Assembly: GCA_029265795.1 (NCBI GenBank)
Contig: JAJUGV010000014.1
Location: forward strand, 1-44,528
Reading direction: 5' to 3'
From: Alcaligenaceae bacterium
Lineage (GTDB): Bacteria; Pseudomonadota; Gammaproteobacteria; Burkholderiales; Burkholderiaceae_B
Length of the DNA: 44,528 bases
Shown: positions 1 through 8,573 of the stretch, piece after piece
Layout of the letters: each line of letters begins with the position of its first letter
Numbering within the stretch: the stretch's first letter is position 1
Translations under genes and position numbers: made by a program
Notes under the pieces: model-generated
The model's input: the letters and a program-made list of their open reading frames with translations, nothing else
Told to the model about the DNA's origin: nothing
The model's database searches: none

Positions 1-1979
1 CCGCCTTGGAAGTCGTCCGGCCGGTTTACTACGATGAACAGGGGCGGGAATTGCCGCCAGATGTGGACGGCGAAAAGGTCGCTGTCAGCGTGTATGACAT
101 TCCTATCAAGCGCGGCATTCTTTACCAACCGCACCCGGCTTTCGCCAAAGGCGAAGATGGCCGGCCGCTGTACTGGCCAATGACGCCCGAAAACATCAAG
201 GGGCGCTATGCCATCACCGACTTCCCAGAAACCGGTACTCGCGAACTCGTGGCCGACGACTATGTGTACGCCTTTCGGCGCCTTGCGAGCCCGCGCGTCG
301 TATCCCCTATTTTCGGCGTCATGGCAGAGCATGTGGTCGGCATGCGTGAATACGGTGAGCGCCTCAAGCAGCTTGATGCCGTCGAAGAAAGTGTGTCACC
401 CGGACAGCGCCCATGGCTGGACTTGCGTCAGCACGGATTCGAAGGCGTTGAAGCCGTCGATAGTCACACCCTCCGTATACGCGTGATAGGAAAGTACCCA
501 CAGTTTCGCTACTGGCTCGCCATGACTTTCACCGCCCCTATTCCATGGGAGGCAGACCGGTTCTACGCACAGCCCGGCATGGCGGAGCATGGCCTGTCGT
601 TCAATACCTGGCCGGTCGGTACTGGGCCATACATGATGGCCGAATCCATCATCAATCGTCGCCACGTGCTGCAGCGCAACCCGAATTTCCGCGGTGAGCC
701 TTACCCCTGCGAGGGAGAGCCCGGCGATGAAGAGGTCGGCCTGCTGAAGGATTGCGGCGAACCCACGCCCTTCGTCGATCGCATCGTTTTTCACCTTGAA
801 AAGGAAAGCGTGCCGTTGATGGGCAAGTTCATTCAGGGTTATTACGACATTCCGGAAGTCGGGCGCGGGGATTACGGAGCCGCTATGCAGGTGGCCGCTT
901 CCGACTCAGCCGAAAAGGCAGCACTCTATGCCGACCACGGGATCCAGATCCATACCACCACCGAGGCGCAAATCTTTTACCTGGGCTTTAACTGGCTCGA
1001 TCCCGTAGTAGGCAGAGGGGACACGCCGGAGCAGCAGGAACGCAATCGCAAGCTGCGTCAGGCTTTGAGCATTGCTTTCGACTGGGAACAATTCATCGCC
1101 ATTTTCCTAAATGACCAGGGGACCCCCGCCCATGGTCCTGTGCCGCCTGGAATCCTGGGGCACCGTCCTTTACCGGAAGGGGTCAATAACTACGTCTACA
1201 CCCTGAATGAAGGGCGTCCCGAACGTCGGTCTCTGGATGAGGCTCGCAGGCTGCTGGCTGAAGCCGGTTACCCCGATGGTCGGGATGCCGAAACCGGCCG
1301 GCCACTTATCTTGCACTTTGATTCGGCCGGCGGTATGGGCTCAAGCCCGATGCTCGACTGGATGCGCCGCCAGTTGGCTTCAATCAATATTCAGATGGAA
1401 GTGCGCGCCACTGACTACAACCGCTTCCAGGACAAGATGCGTAACGGCAGTGCGCAAATGTTCATGTGGGGCTGGGTGGCCGATTATCCGGATGCCGAGA
1501 ACTTTCTTTTTCTGCTCTACGGGCCCAACGCCAAGGCGAAAGGGGGAGGAGAGAACGCCGCCAATTACCAAAACGACGAGTTCGACCGCTTGTTCGAAGA
1601 AATGCGCTTTCTAGATGACGGGCCGCGCAAGGACGAACTGGTCCACCGAATGGTGGAAATTGTGCAGCGTGACGCACCGTGGATGTTTGGATACAACCCC
1701 GCATCCGGTGGGGCATACCAGGCGTGGGTCGGCAATGCGAAGCCGTCCCAGATGGTGCGCAATACGCTGCAATATTACCGCCTGGATCCCGCATTGCGGG
1801 CAGAAAGCCTACAGAAATGGAACCGGCCTGTATGGTGGCCATTGTTGCTCGTGCTGGCAGCCCTGTTGGCGGGCGTGTGGGTCGCCTGGCATCACGTCCG
1901 GCGCCGCGAAACGGCGGTTGTAGCGCATGAACCGGTTGAACGGCTGCCAGGCAGCAGTACGGAGAAATCAGTCACATGA
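1..1979 (+). CDS. ABC transporter substrate-binding protein, family 5 (peptide type), 5' truncated by window edge
   Basis: This is the extracellular receptor of an oligopeptide/dipeptide-type ABC importer. The reading frame is open at the left edge (codons in phase from base 3), so the true start and any signal peptide lie outside the window. About 657 residues are visible, with the SBP_bac_5 pattern: a GTGPYMM segment near residue 206, long aromatic-rich lobes, and a late MWGWVADYPDAENF stretch. An unusual feature is a hydrophobic helix at about residues 610-628 (WWPLLLVLAALLAGVWVAW) followed by HHVRRR and a 20-odd residue tail. This suggests the receptor is anchored at the inner membrane by its C-terminus rather than free or lipid-anchored. 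The stop codon overlaps the start of the first permease (ATGA), indicating translational coupling. Peptides are the family's usual ligand; the actual ligand cannot be read from sequence. Confidence 0.9.
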   Translation, partial: ALEVVRPVYYDEQGRELPPDVDGEKVAVSVYDIPIKRGILYQPHPAFAKGEDGRPLYWPMTPENIKGRYAITDFPETGTRELVADDYVYAFRRLASPRVVSPIFGVMAEHVVGMREYGERLKQLDAVEESVSPGQRPWLDLRQHGFEGVEAVDSHTLRIRVIGKYPQFRYWLAMTFTAPIPWEADRFYAQPGMAEHGLSFNTWPVGTGPYMMAESIINRRHVLQRNPNFRGEPYPCEGEPGDEEVGLLKDCGEPTPFVDRIVFHLEKESVPLMGKFIQGYYDIPEVGRGDYGAAMQVAASDSAEKAALYADHGIQIHTTTEAQIFYLGFNWLDPVVGRGDTPEQQERNRKLRQALSIAFDWEQFIAIFLNDQGTPAHGPVPPGILGHRPLPEGVNNYVYTLNEGRPERRSLDEARRLLAEAGYPDGRDAETGRPLILHFDSAGGMGSSPMLDWMRRQLASINIQMEVRATDYNRFQDKMRNGSAQMFMWGWVADYPDAENFLFLLYGPNAKAKGGGENAANYQNDEFDRLFEEMRFLDDGPRKDELVHRMVEIVQRDAPWMFGYNPASGGAYQAWVGNAKPSQMVRNTLQYYRLDPALRAESLQKWNRPVWWPLLLVLAALLAGVWVAWHHVRRRETAVVAHEPVERLPGSSTEKSVT

Positions 1980-2953
1980 TTGCCTATATTTTCCGGCGTC
2001 TGCTGTATGGCGCCTTAATTCTGCTGGGTGTGAACCTGCTTACCTTCGTTCTGTTTTTTGCGGTCAATACACCTGACGACATGGCGCGCCTGGCGATTGG
2101 TGGACAGCGGGTCAGCCAAGAAGCCATTGAACGCTGGAAGGTCCAACGCGGCTATGACAAGCCGCTTTTCTATAACAGTGCGGCCGAGGGCGGGACGCGA
2201 TTTACGGAAACCATCTTCTATGACCGCTCAGTGCCCTTGTTGAAGTTCGATTTCGGCTTCTCGGACGGCGGCCGGGATATCGGCCAAGAAATTCGCAGCC
2301 GCATGATACCCAGCCTGGCGCTGGCGATTCCCACCTTCGTGTTGGGGCTGCTGGTTAGTGTGTCCTTTTCCTTGCTATTGGTGTATTTCAAGGGAACCCG
2401 GCTGGACTTTGCGGGCGTAGTCGTCTGTGTGCTGTTGCTTTCGATCTCCAGCCTCTTTTACATCATTGCCGGGCAATGGCTCTTTGCCAAGGTGCTCAAG
2501 TGGGTACCGTATTCCGGCTTTGTGGAAGGCTGGGGAAGTCTGCGTTTCCTGGCCCTGCCGGTGCTGGTCGGCGTGATTTCCGGCCTGGGGGCCGAAGCGC
2601 GTTTCTACCGCAGTCTGTTCTTGGAGGAAAGCGGCAAAGATTACGTTCGCACGGCCCGCGCGAAAGGACTGGCGGAACGTGTGGTGCTGTTTCGCCATGT
2701 GCTGCGCAATGCCATGCTGCCCATCCTTACGGGCACCGTCTCTGCCATTCCGCTGTTGTTCATGGGCAGTCTGATTTCGGAATCCTTCTTCGGAATTCCG
2801 GGTTTGGGCAGCTACACCATCGACGCCATCAACGCGCAAGATTTTTCCATCGTGCGAGCAATGGTCTTCTTGGGTTCGGCCCTGTATATCGTGGGGCTGA
2901 TTCTGGCCGACGTGTCATATACGCTGGCTGATCCCCGCATCCGTTTCGAGTGA
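1976..2953 (+). CDS. ABC transporter permease, DppB/OppB family
   Basis: Inner-membrane permease subunit of the same importer, 325 residues, a normal length for the DppB/OppB family. It starts with the typical MIAYIFRRLLYG amphipathic segment leading into TM1, has a periplasmic region at about residues 35-105, and then five further hydrophobic segments. The cytoplasmic EAA loop that docks on the ATPase is visible near residues 222-245 (YVRTARAKGL, then RHVLRNAMLPI). The ATG overlaps the receptor stop codon by four bases, and the stop is only four bases before the next permease, so the genes form one operon. It would form the translocation pore as a heterodimer with the next gene product. Confidence 0.93.
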   Translation: MIAYIFRRLLYGALILLGVNLLTFVLFFAVNTPDDMARLAIGGQRVSQEAIERWKVQRGYDKPLFYNSAAEGGTRFTETIFYDRSVPLLKFDFGFSDGGRDIGQEIRSRMIPSLALAIPTFVLGLLVSVSFSLLLVYFKGTRLDFAGVVVCVLLLSISSLFYIIAGQWLFAKVLKWVPYSGFVEGWGSLRFLALPVLVGVISGLGAEARFYRSLFLEESGKDYVRTARAKGLAERVVLFRHVLRNAMLPILTGTVSAIPLLFMGSLISESFFGIPGLGSYTIDAINAQDFSIVRAMVFLGSALYIVGLILADVSYTLADPRIRFE

Positions 2954-2957
2954 CGCC

Positions 2958-4475
2958 ATGCCGAAGTTTGTGCTTCTCTGGACCGATGCCTTTGTCTTTC
3001 TCACCCTGTTGGGGGTGCTGATTCAGATCTGGCGTGTACGTCGGCAACCCACCATGGCTGCCGGTTGGCGTCAGGTTTTTCACCGTCCCTCCGCAGTGGC
3101 GGCCGGCGTTGTGCTGGCCTGCTTCGCATGGGTCGGCGTATTGGACTCGATCCACTATCGCCCCGTGTTACCTCCCGCCCCGGGGGCATCGCCCGATCAA
3201 GTGGTGCATTCGCCCATTACACGCTCGGCGCTCGATGCCGTGCTGGACCTCACACAGTTGCCGAAGCGCGAGCGCACTTATTCAGCTCCTTTAGCGTTGC
3301 ACCAGTTCACCAAGGAGTCTTGGCTGGTCGACGGCCAGGTGGTGAGGGATTATCCGCGCCTGCAGTACGCGGGTGTTCTTCTCGCCGATGAGTCGCAGCA
3401 CACCGCCGATATACTGCGGCGTGCGTTGATGGGGGCGGCCGTAGGCGTAACCGGCTCGCTTCTAATGGGGGCGATTCTGAGTGCTTTGCATGGCCGCCGA
3501 CGGGGTGGGTGGCGACCCGGCTTGCACTGGTGGTGGAGGGAATCTGAGTTCCCCTGGCGCGCATTCTGGCTGACGACCAGTTGTCTTTTTGTATTGGGCA
3601 GTGTCACGCTCAGCCTGGCCGCCGATTATCATGTGCTGGGAACGGACCGCACGGGCAACGACGTGTTGTGGATGTCGATCAAGAGTGTGCGCACCGCACT
3701 CGTGATCGGCCTGCTCACGGTGTTTGCCATGCTGCCGCCCGCCATCGTGTTTGGCATCACTGCGGGCTACTTCAAGGGTAAGGTGGATGACATCGTGCAA
3801 TATGTTTACACCACCCTGACATCGATCCCAGGGGTGTTGCTGGTGGCGGCCTGTGTGTTGATGATGCAGGTCTATATCGACAATAATCCAGAACTTTTCG
3901 ACACGGTGGCCTCAAGGGCTGACCTGCGCCTCTTCCTGCTATGTCTGATACTCGGGCTCACCGGCTGGGCCGGCCTGTGCCGACTGCTGCGGGCCGAAAC
4001 GCTTAAACTGCGAGAGCTGGAATACGTCCAGGCGGCACGGGCGTTCGGTGTCAGCCACTGGCGCATAATGCGGCGGCATCTTCTGCCCAATGTTATGCAC
4101 ATCGTGTTGATCACCATGGTGCTGCAGTTCTCCGGTCTGGTGCTCTACGAGGCGGTGCTGTCCTACCTGGGTATCGGTGTGGATCCCAGTACGCCTTCTT
4201 ACGGCACGATGATCGACGCGGCACGTACCGAGATGTCGCGCGACCCCATGATCTGGTGGAATCTTTCCGCCGCCTTCTTTTTTCTGCTGGCGCTCGTGCT
4301 CTCCGCCAATATCTTTGCCGATGCGGTGCAAGATGCTTTCGATCCCCGCATGCGTCATGTTCAGCCCTGGCGCATGGGCCGTCGCTTTGTGATCGGGGGT
4401 GCGCTGGCCGACGCCGCGACGCATGCTTCGGCGCATACGCAGACACATAAGGAGGAAGACCATGCCGGTCGATGA
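2958..4475 (+). CDS. ABC transporter permease, DppC/OppC family, with long N-terminal extension
   Basis: Second permease subunit. The C-terminal ~300 residues are a standard DppC/OppC domain: LGTDRTGNDVL near residue 225 at the start of the binding-protein-dependent transport domain, and the EAA loop at about residues 354-377 (YVQAARAFGV, then RRHLLPNVMH). At 505 residues the protein is about 200 longer than the usual family member. The extra N-terminal part holds two hydrophobic segments (about 7-24 and 48-65), a presumed periplasmic stretch (about 66-150) and another hydrophobic segment near 155-172. YejE-like permeases also carry an extension, so this may belong to that branch. The end overlaps the start of the ATPase gene by 14 bases. 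Confidence 0.9.
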   Translation: MPKFVLLWTDAFVFLTLLGVLIQIWRVRRQPTMAAGWRQVFHRPSAVAAGVVLACFAWVGVLDSIHYRPVLPPAPGASPDQVVHSPITRSALDAVLDLTQLPKRERTYSAPLALHQFTKESWLVDGQVVRDYPRLQYAGVLLADESQHTADILRRALMGAAVGVTGSLLMGAILSALHGRRRGGWRPGLHWWWRESEFPWRAFWLTTSCLFVLGSVTLSLAADYHVLGTDRTGNDVLWMSIKSVRTALVIGLLTVFAMLPPAIVFGITAGYFKGKVDDIVQYVYTTLTSIPGVLLVAACVLMMQVYIDNNPELFDTVASRADLRLFLLCLILGLTGWAGLCRLLRAETLKLRELEYVQAARAFGVSHWRIMRRHLLPNVMHIVLITMVLQFSGLVLYEAVLSYLGIGVDPSTPSYGTMIDAARTEMSRDPMIWWNLSAAFFFLLALVLSANIFADAVQDAFDPRMRHVQPWRMGRRFVIGGALADAATHASAHTQTHKEEDHAGR

Positions 4476-6084
4476 CGGGTTTGTGCTGGATGTTGATGGC
4501 CTGCACGTGGGCATCGAAACCGAAGGCGGCTTGAAGTTGGCGGTCAGCGCCTTGGATCTGGCAATTTCGGCGGGTCAGACGTTTGCTTTGGTCGGCGAAT
4601 CGGGCAGTGGCAAGAGCATGACGGCGCTTGCGCTTTTGCGCCTGCTGCCGGATGCAGCAGGTATGCGGGCGAGCCATGTCAGGTTGGGTAATGTCGAGCT
4701 CACGCGCCTGCCTGAGCGTGACATGCGGCGTATCCGTGGCGGCGAGGTGGGCATGATTTTCCAGGAGCCTTCCACTTGCTTAAACCCGGTACTGACCATC
4801 GGCAAACAGTTGTCCGAAATCCTGCAACTGCATACAGACTATCGGGGCGCCGCCCTACGTAAACGCGCCGTGCAATGGTTGGAACGGGTGGGCATCCCCG
4901 AGCCCGAGCGCCGGCTGGACGACTATCCCTTCCAGTTCTCCGGCGGGCAGAAGCAACGCATCATGATTGCCATGGCGCTTGCCGCCGAACCGCGCCTGCT
5001 GATTGCGGACGAACCCACGACAGCGTTGGACGTCACAGTACAGAACCAAATACTCGAGTTGTTGGCTGATATCCAGCGCGAGCTCGGTTTGGCCATTCTG
5101 CTCATTACGCATGATCTCGCTGTGGTGAAAAAGGTGGCGCATCACGTTGCCCTGATGCGCTATGGCGAAATTGTTGAAGTCCGTGATGCCCCGGGCTTCT
5201 TCGCCGACCCGCATCATCCTTACGCCCAGGAGCTGCTGGCGGCCATTCCCACCATGGAAAAACGTAAGCGGCCGATCATACAGGCCGAGGGGGAGCCGGT
5301 GCTGGATGTCCGCAATCTGCGAGTTCGCTATGTCAAGCGACGCTCCTGGTTGCGTGGCTCCAGTGGGGTCGAGGTTTTGAAGGGCATCGACTTTTCGCTT
5401 CGCGAGGGTGAAACCCTGGCGTTGTTGGGCGGTTCGGGTTGCGGCAAGACGACCGCCGCCAAGGCGTTGCTAGGGCTGCTGGACGGTCAGGCCATAGTGG
5501 AAGGCCAGGCCTTGTTCCGTGGAGAGAACCTGTTGGACGCGAGGGGGCGCGAGCTCAAGCGCATGCGCAGGCATGTACAGATCGTGTTCCAGGACCCTTA
5601 TGCGTCGCTCGACCCCCGTATGCCTATCGGCGAAATTCTTGCAGAAGGTATGGCGGCGCTGCGGACGGAATGGTCGCGTGCCGAGCGTGAAGAACGTGCT
5701 GCGCATTTGCTCGAGCAGGTAGGCTTACCGTCGGATTCCATCCGCCGATACCCCCATGAGTTTTCGGGAGGTCAACGTCAACGTATTGCAATTGCGCGAG
5801 CCCTGGCAGTGGAGCCTGCTGTGCTGATCTGCGACGAGCCCACGTCCGCCCTGGATGTGTCGGTGCAGGCGCAAATACTGGATCTGTTACAGTCTTTACA
5901 AGATACACTTCGTCTAGCCTGCCTTTTCATTACGCATAACTTTGGCGTAGTCGAATACATGGCTGACCGCATTGCTATCATGCACGAAGGCCGTATTGTG
6001 GAACAGGGTGGGGCGCGGGAAGTACTGACTTCGCCTCGCCACCCACAGACTCAGGCTTTACTTGCGGCGGTGCCGCGCCTGTAG
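4462..6084 (+). CDS. ABC transporter ATP-binding protein with two fused nucleotide-binding domains
   Basis: Energy-coupling subunit of the importer, 540 residues, with both nucleotide-binding domains in one chain (as in YejF; equivalent to DppD plus DppF). Domain 1 has Walker A GESGSGKS (residues 45-52), signature FSGGQKQR and Walker B LLIADEPTTALD. Domain 2 has Walker A GGSGCGKT near residue 314, signature FSGGQRQR and Walker B LICDEPTSALD. Each domain ends with the H-loop pattern (LLITHDLAVV and FITHNFGVV). I chose the ATG at 4462 rather than in-frame codons further upstream because a near-perfect AAGGAGG lies at 4448-4455 and MPVDDGF is a natural domain start. All catalytic motifs are intact. 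With the receptor and two permeases it completes a four-gene importer operon. Confidence 0.93.
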   Translation: MPVDDGFVLDVDGLHVGIETEGGLKLAVSALDLAISAGQTFALVGESGSGKSMTALALLRLLPDAAGMRASHVRLGNVELTRLPERDMRRIRGGEVGMIFQEPSTCLNPVLTIGKQLSEILQLHTDYRGAALRKRAVQWLERVGIPEPERRLDDYPFQFSGGQKQRIMIAMALAAEPRLLIADEPTTALDVTVQNQILELLADIQRELGLAILLITHDLAVVKKVAHHVALMRYGEIVEVRDAPGFFADPHHPYAQELLAAIPTMEKRKRPIIQAEGEPVLDVRNLRVRYVKRRSWLRGSSGVEVLKGIDFSLREGETLALLGGSGCGKTTAAKALLGLLDGQAIVEGQALFRGENLLDARGRELKRMRRHVQIVFQDPYASLDPRMPIGEILAEGMAALRTEWSRAEREERAAHLLEQVGLPSDSIRRYPHEFSGGQRQRIAIARALAVEPAVLICDEPTSALDVSVQAQILDLLQSLQDTLRLACLFITHNFGVVEYMADRIAIMHEGRIVEQGGAREVLTSPRHPQTQALLAAVPRL

Positions 6085-6135
6085 GAGAATGAGCTTAGGG
6101 CTTGCGTCGTGCGGGTCCGGCCCCATTTATTATTC

Positions 6136-6630
6136 ATGTCACTGAAAGTTTTCGATCTTCAATGTGAACACAGCCACGTATTCGAGGGCTGGTTCGCATC
6201 GGCGGACGCATATGAATCTCAGAAGGCCCAAGGCCTGCTGTCCTGTCCGGTATGCAATTCCACCAGCGTGAGCCGCAAAGTTAGCGCGGCCCGGCTGAAT
6301 GTCGGCCACCTGAAGCGCGAGAGGCTTGAAGGTGCACCGGCCCACGCGGCGCCGGCCCCTACGCACAGCACGAACGCTGAAACCGGCCCCTCACCCGAGC
6401 AGCTCGCCCGCATCCAGGCTGAGGTCATCAGCCATTTACGAAAAGCGTTGAAAGAAACAGAGAACGTGGGTAAACGCTTCGCTGAAGAGTCACGCCGTAT
6501 CCATTACGGCGAGGCTGAGCAACGGCCCATACGCGGCACCGCAACCGCCGAAGAGCGCCAGGAGCTGGCGGATGAAGGCATCTCGGTTCTTGCCATCCCC
6601 GATTTTCTGGACGACGATCGCCTGCAATAG
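6136..6630 (+). CDS. DUF1178 family protein
   Basis: Small cytoplasmic protein of unknown function, 164 residues, matching the DUF1178 family found widely in proteobacteria. The N-terminus reads MSLKVFDLQCEHSHVFEGWF, and a CPVC pair follows at residues 37-40. Cys10, His12 or His14, Cys37 and Cys40 could form a zinc-ribbon-like site; that is inference from spacing. The middle is Ala/Pro/Thr-rich and probably flexible (about residues 65-90). The ATG at 6136 was chosen over a GTG at 6109 because family members begin at this MxLKVFDLxC motif, although no strong ribosome-binding site precedes it. It starts 51 bases after the ABC ATPase stop codon, so it may be read through from that operon. Confidence 0.8.
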   Translation: MSLKVFDLQCEHSHVFEGWFASADAYESQKAQGLLSCPVCNSTSVSRKVSAARLNVGHLKRERLEGAPAHAAPAPTHSTNAETGPSPEQLARIQAEVISHLRKALKETENVGKRFAEESRRIHYGEAEQRPIRGTATAEERQELADEGISVLAIPDFLDDDRLQ

Positions 6631-6667
6631 GCAAATAGCGGCGCGGTTTTCGCCGCCGCACCGGCGT

Positions 6668-6694
6668 AAAAGAAAGGGAGCCACTTGGGCTCCC
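6668..6694 (-). terminator. Intrinsic terminator of the DUF2863-earP-efp operon
   Basis: Read on the minus strand, GGGAGCC pairs with GGCTCCC (7-bp stem, 5-base loop, 6676-6694) and is followed by TTTCTTTT. It lies 26 bases after the efp stop codon. Confidence 0.85.
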
Positions 6695-6719
6695 TTCAGA
6701 CATCTAGCACGTAGCGCGA

Positions 6720-7277
6720 TCAGCTTGCGCGGCTGCGATATTCGCCGGTGCGCGTGTCGATCTCAATCTTGTCGCCAATATTGCAGAACAGCGGCACCGA
6801 GACTTCAAAGCCGGTGGCAAGCTTGGCGGGCTTCATCACCTTGCCGGAAGTGTCACCCTTAACGGCCGGTTCGGTGTATTCGATTTCACGAATCACGGTG
6901 GTGGGAAGTTCCACGGAAATCGCGCGGTCGTCGTAGAACACCACTTCTACTGCCATGCCTTCTTCGAGGTAATTGAGCGCGTCGCCCATGTTGTCCGATT
7001 CGACTTCGTACTGGTTGTATTCTTCATCCATGAAGACGTACATGGGGTCGGCAAAGTAGGAATACGTGCATTCCTTGCGATCCAGCAGCACGATTTCGAA
7101 TTTTTCGTCGGCCTTATAGACGGCTTCGCTGGCTGAACCCGACAGCAGGTTCTTGAATTTCAGTTTGCAGACGGCGGCGTTACGGCCCGACTTGTTGTAT
7201 TCGTTCTTCTGGATCACAAGCGGGTCGTTGCCCACCAAGATCACATTACCAACGCGCAGTTCTTGTGCGGTTTTCAT
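6720..7277 (-). CDS. efp: Translation elongation factor P (arginine-32 type)
   Basis: EF-P binds the ribosome between the P and E sites and relieves stalling at polyproline stretches. The protein has 185 residues, the normal length, with the N-terminal KOW-like domain ([18 protein letters not shown]) and two OB domains. The key residue is visible: the loop KSGRNAA places Arg at position 32, where EF-P of the EarP group carries arginine instead of the lysine used by the EpmA system. Family knowledge says this arginine is rhamnosylated by EarP, and earP is the gene immediately upstream on the same strand. The two are separated by 146 bases, which may hold an additional promoter. A terminator follows the gene. 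Confidence 0.97.
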   Translation of the reverse strand: MKTAQELRVGNVILVGNDPLVIQKNEYNKSGRNAAVCKLKFKNLLSGSASEAVYKADEKFEIVLLDRKECTYSYFADPMYVFMDEEYNQYEVESDNMGDALNYLEEGMAVEVVFYDDRAISVELPTTVIREIEYTEPAVKGDTSGKVMKPAKLATGFEVSVPLFCNIGDKIEIDTRTGEYRSRAS

Positions 7278-7423
7278 AAACTTCGGTCACTCCGGGGGTT
7301 TGACTGCTCCGCCAGAACCACCTGGGAGGGCGGGATAAGCCATTCATCTATGCCCATGGGGCTGGGCTCATCCGTGGCTTCCCTTGTAAAAGGGCCGGAG
7401 CAAGACTTGAAAAACTACGTATT

Positions 7424-8554
7424 TTAGCCTGTTTGGCTGTGGCTTGCGCAAAATTGCAGCAGACGGGAGACGAGATCCACCTCTGTGGCAAGCTCGACAC
7501 ACCAAGAGCGCGTCAGCCGGCTCCACTGCGCTAGTTGCTGTTCTGTTAGCAGCGACGGCAGCGCAGCATTCAGCGTGGTGGAATCCGCCCCGCTCCAGGC
7601 TTGCATGACCGTCTGAATCGCAGCGGAATAGGGGGAAAGGCGCAGCCATGCGTCGAGTTTCTGCAGATGGGCGTCGTCCTGTTGAGGGTAGGGTTGCCAG
7701 ATCATCGCCCGACCCGCCCAGATCGCCCGAAGCAGTGAGTCTTCGCCGCGCACGACGTTCAAGTCGCTGCTCCAGAGCAGCTGATCAAAGCGCTGTTGGT
7801 CAACGAAATCGTGTGTGTGAATCGCTACATGCGTATTGAGGTGCTGGGTGGACGGCAGAGTACCGCGCCAGACGCCTCTGGGCATCAATACCAGCGTCTC
7901 ATGATTGTGCGATGCCAAAGCCTGTAACAGTTCTGGCAAGGGTGCCTGGGGATAGCAGTATACATAGACGAGCCGCGCACCCGCCTGCACACGTTGCAGC
8001 CAGTCCGTATCGACACCAAGCTCGGAGAGCAGCGAGAGTCGGGCATGTGGGTCTGCCTGCCAGGCGTCGCGGCGGCTCAACAAGTCGGGCTCACGCAACA
8101 GACCGCCGGTCGCGGGTGTAAAGCCCGGGAAAAAGAAATATTTGCGCAAGCCCCCGGCCTGGGGGGAGGGCAGCGTGTGGCACGACTCGACCCACGCTTC
8201 TGCACTCAGATATTCAAGATTGATCCAGAGCTGGCGGCCGGTCATTTTCTGAACGTAGGCAGCCGGTAGTGTGCAGGCGAACGCTTCGATCACTACATCC
8301 GCCGGCTCCGGCATAGCCGAGGTGAGCTCAGCGGACTCCTTCCAGTGAACAATGACGATGCCGGCTACTGTCTGCTTGGGTACAGAGGGGTTCACCCCCG
8401 GCGCGATACGTGCAAAACTTTGGAGGTCGTCTACCCAGAGGCGGACTCCTGCGCAGTCTGTATGGGCGCTGAGCTGCCGGGCAAGACGCCAGCACACTCC
8501 GATATCGCCATAGTTATCGACGACTTTGCAGAAGATATCGAACGACCAAGACAT
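7424..8554 (-). CDS. earP: EF-P arginine-32 rhamnosyltransferase EarP
   Basis: EarP transfers rhamnose from dTDP-rhamnose to Arg32 of EF-P, which activates the factor. The 376-residue protein begins MSWSFDIFCKVVDNYGDIGV, placing the two catalytic aspartates of the family at Asp13 and Asp17. The C-terminal half has the nucleotide-sugar binding pattern of GT-B enzymes, with DLNVVRGEDSLLRAIWAGR near residues 265-285. It sits between a DUF2863 gene (18-base gap) and efp, consistent with one operon. The dTDP-rhamnose synthesis genes (rmlBDAC) are not in the window and must lie elsewhere. No strong ribosome-binding site precedes the ATG, so translation may be coupled to the upstream gene. Confidence 0.95.
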   Translation of the reverse strand: MSWSFDIFCKVVDNYGDIGVCWRLARQLSAHTDCAGVRLWVDDLQSFARIAPGVNPSVPKQTVAGIVIVHWKESAELTSAMPEPADVVIEAFACTLPAAYVQKMTGRQLWINLEYLSAEAWVESCHTLPSPQAGGLRKYFFFPGFTPATGGLLREPDLLSRRDAWQADPHARLSLLSELGVDTDWLQRVQAGARLVYVYCYPQAPLPELLQALASHNHETLVLMPRGVWRGTLPSTQHLNTHVAIHTHDFVDQQRFDQLLWSSDLNVVRGEDSLLRAIWAGRAMIWQPYPQQDDAHLQKLDAWLRLSPYSAAIQTVMQAWSGADSTTLNAALPSLLTEQQLAQWSRLTRSWCVELATEVDLVSRLLQFCASHSQTG

Positions 8555-8573
8555 GGGCGTGTGGCCGGAACCA

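Noticed and set aside
6636..6660. GCGGCG/CGCCGC hairpin after the DUF1178 gene
   Set aside because: Stem is short and no T run follows on the plus strand; not convincing as a terminator.
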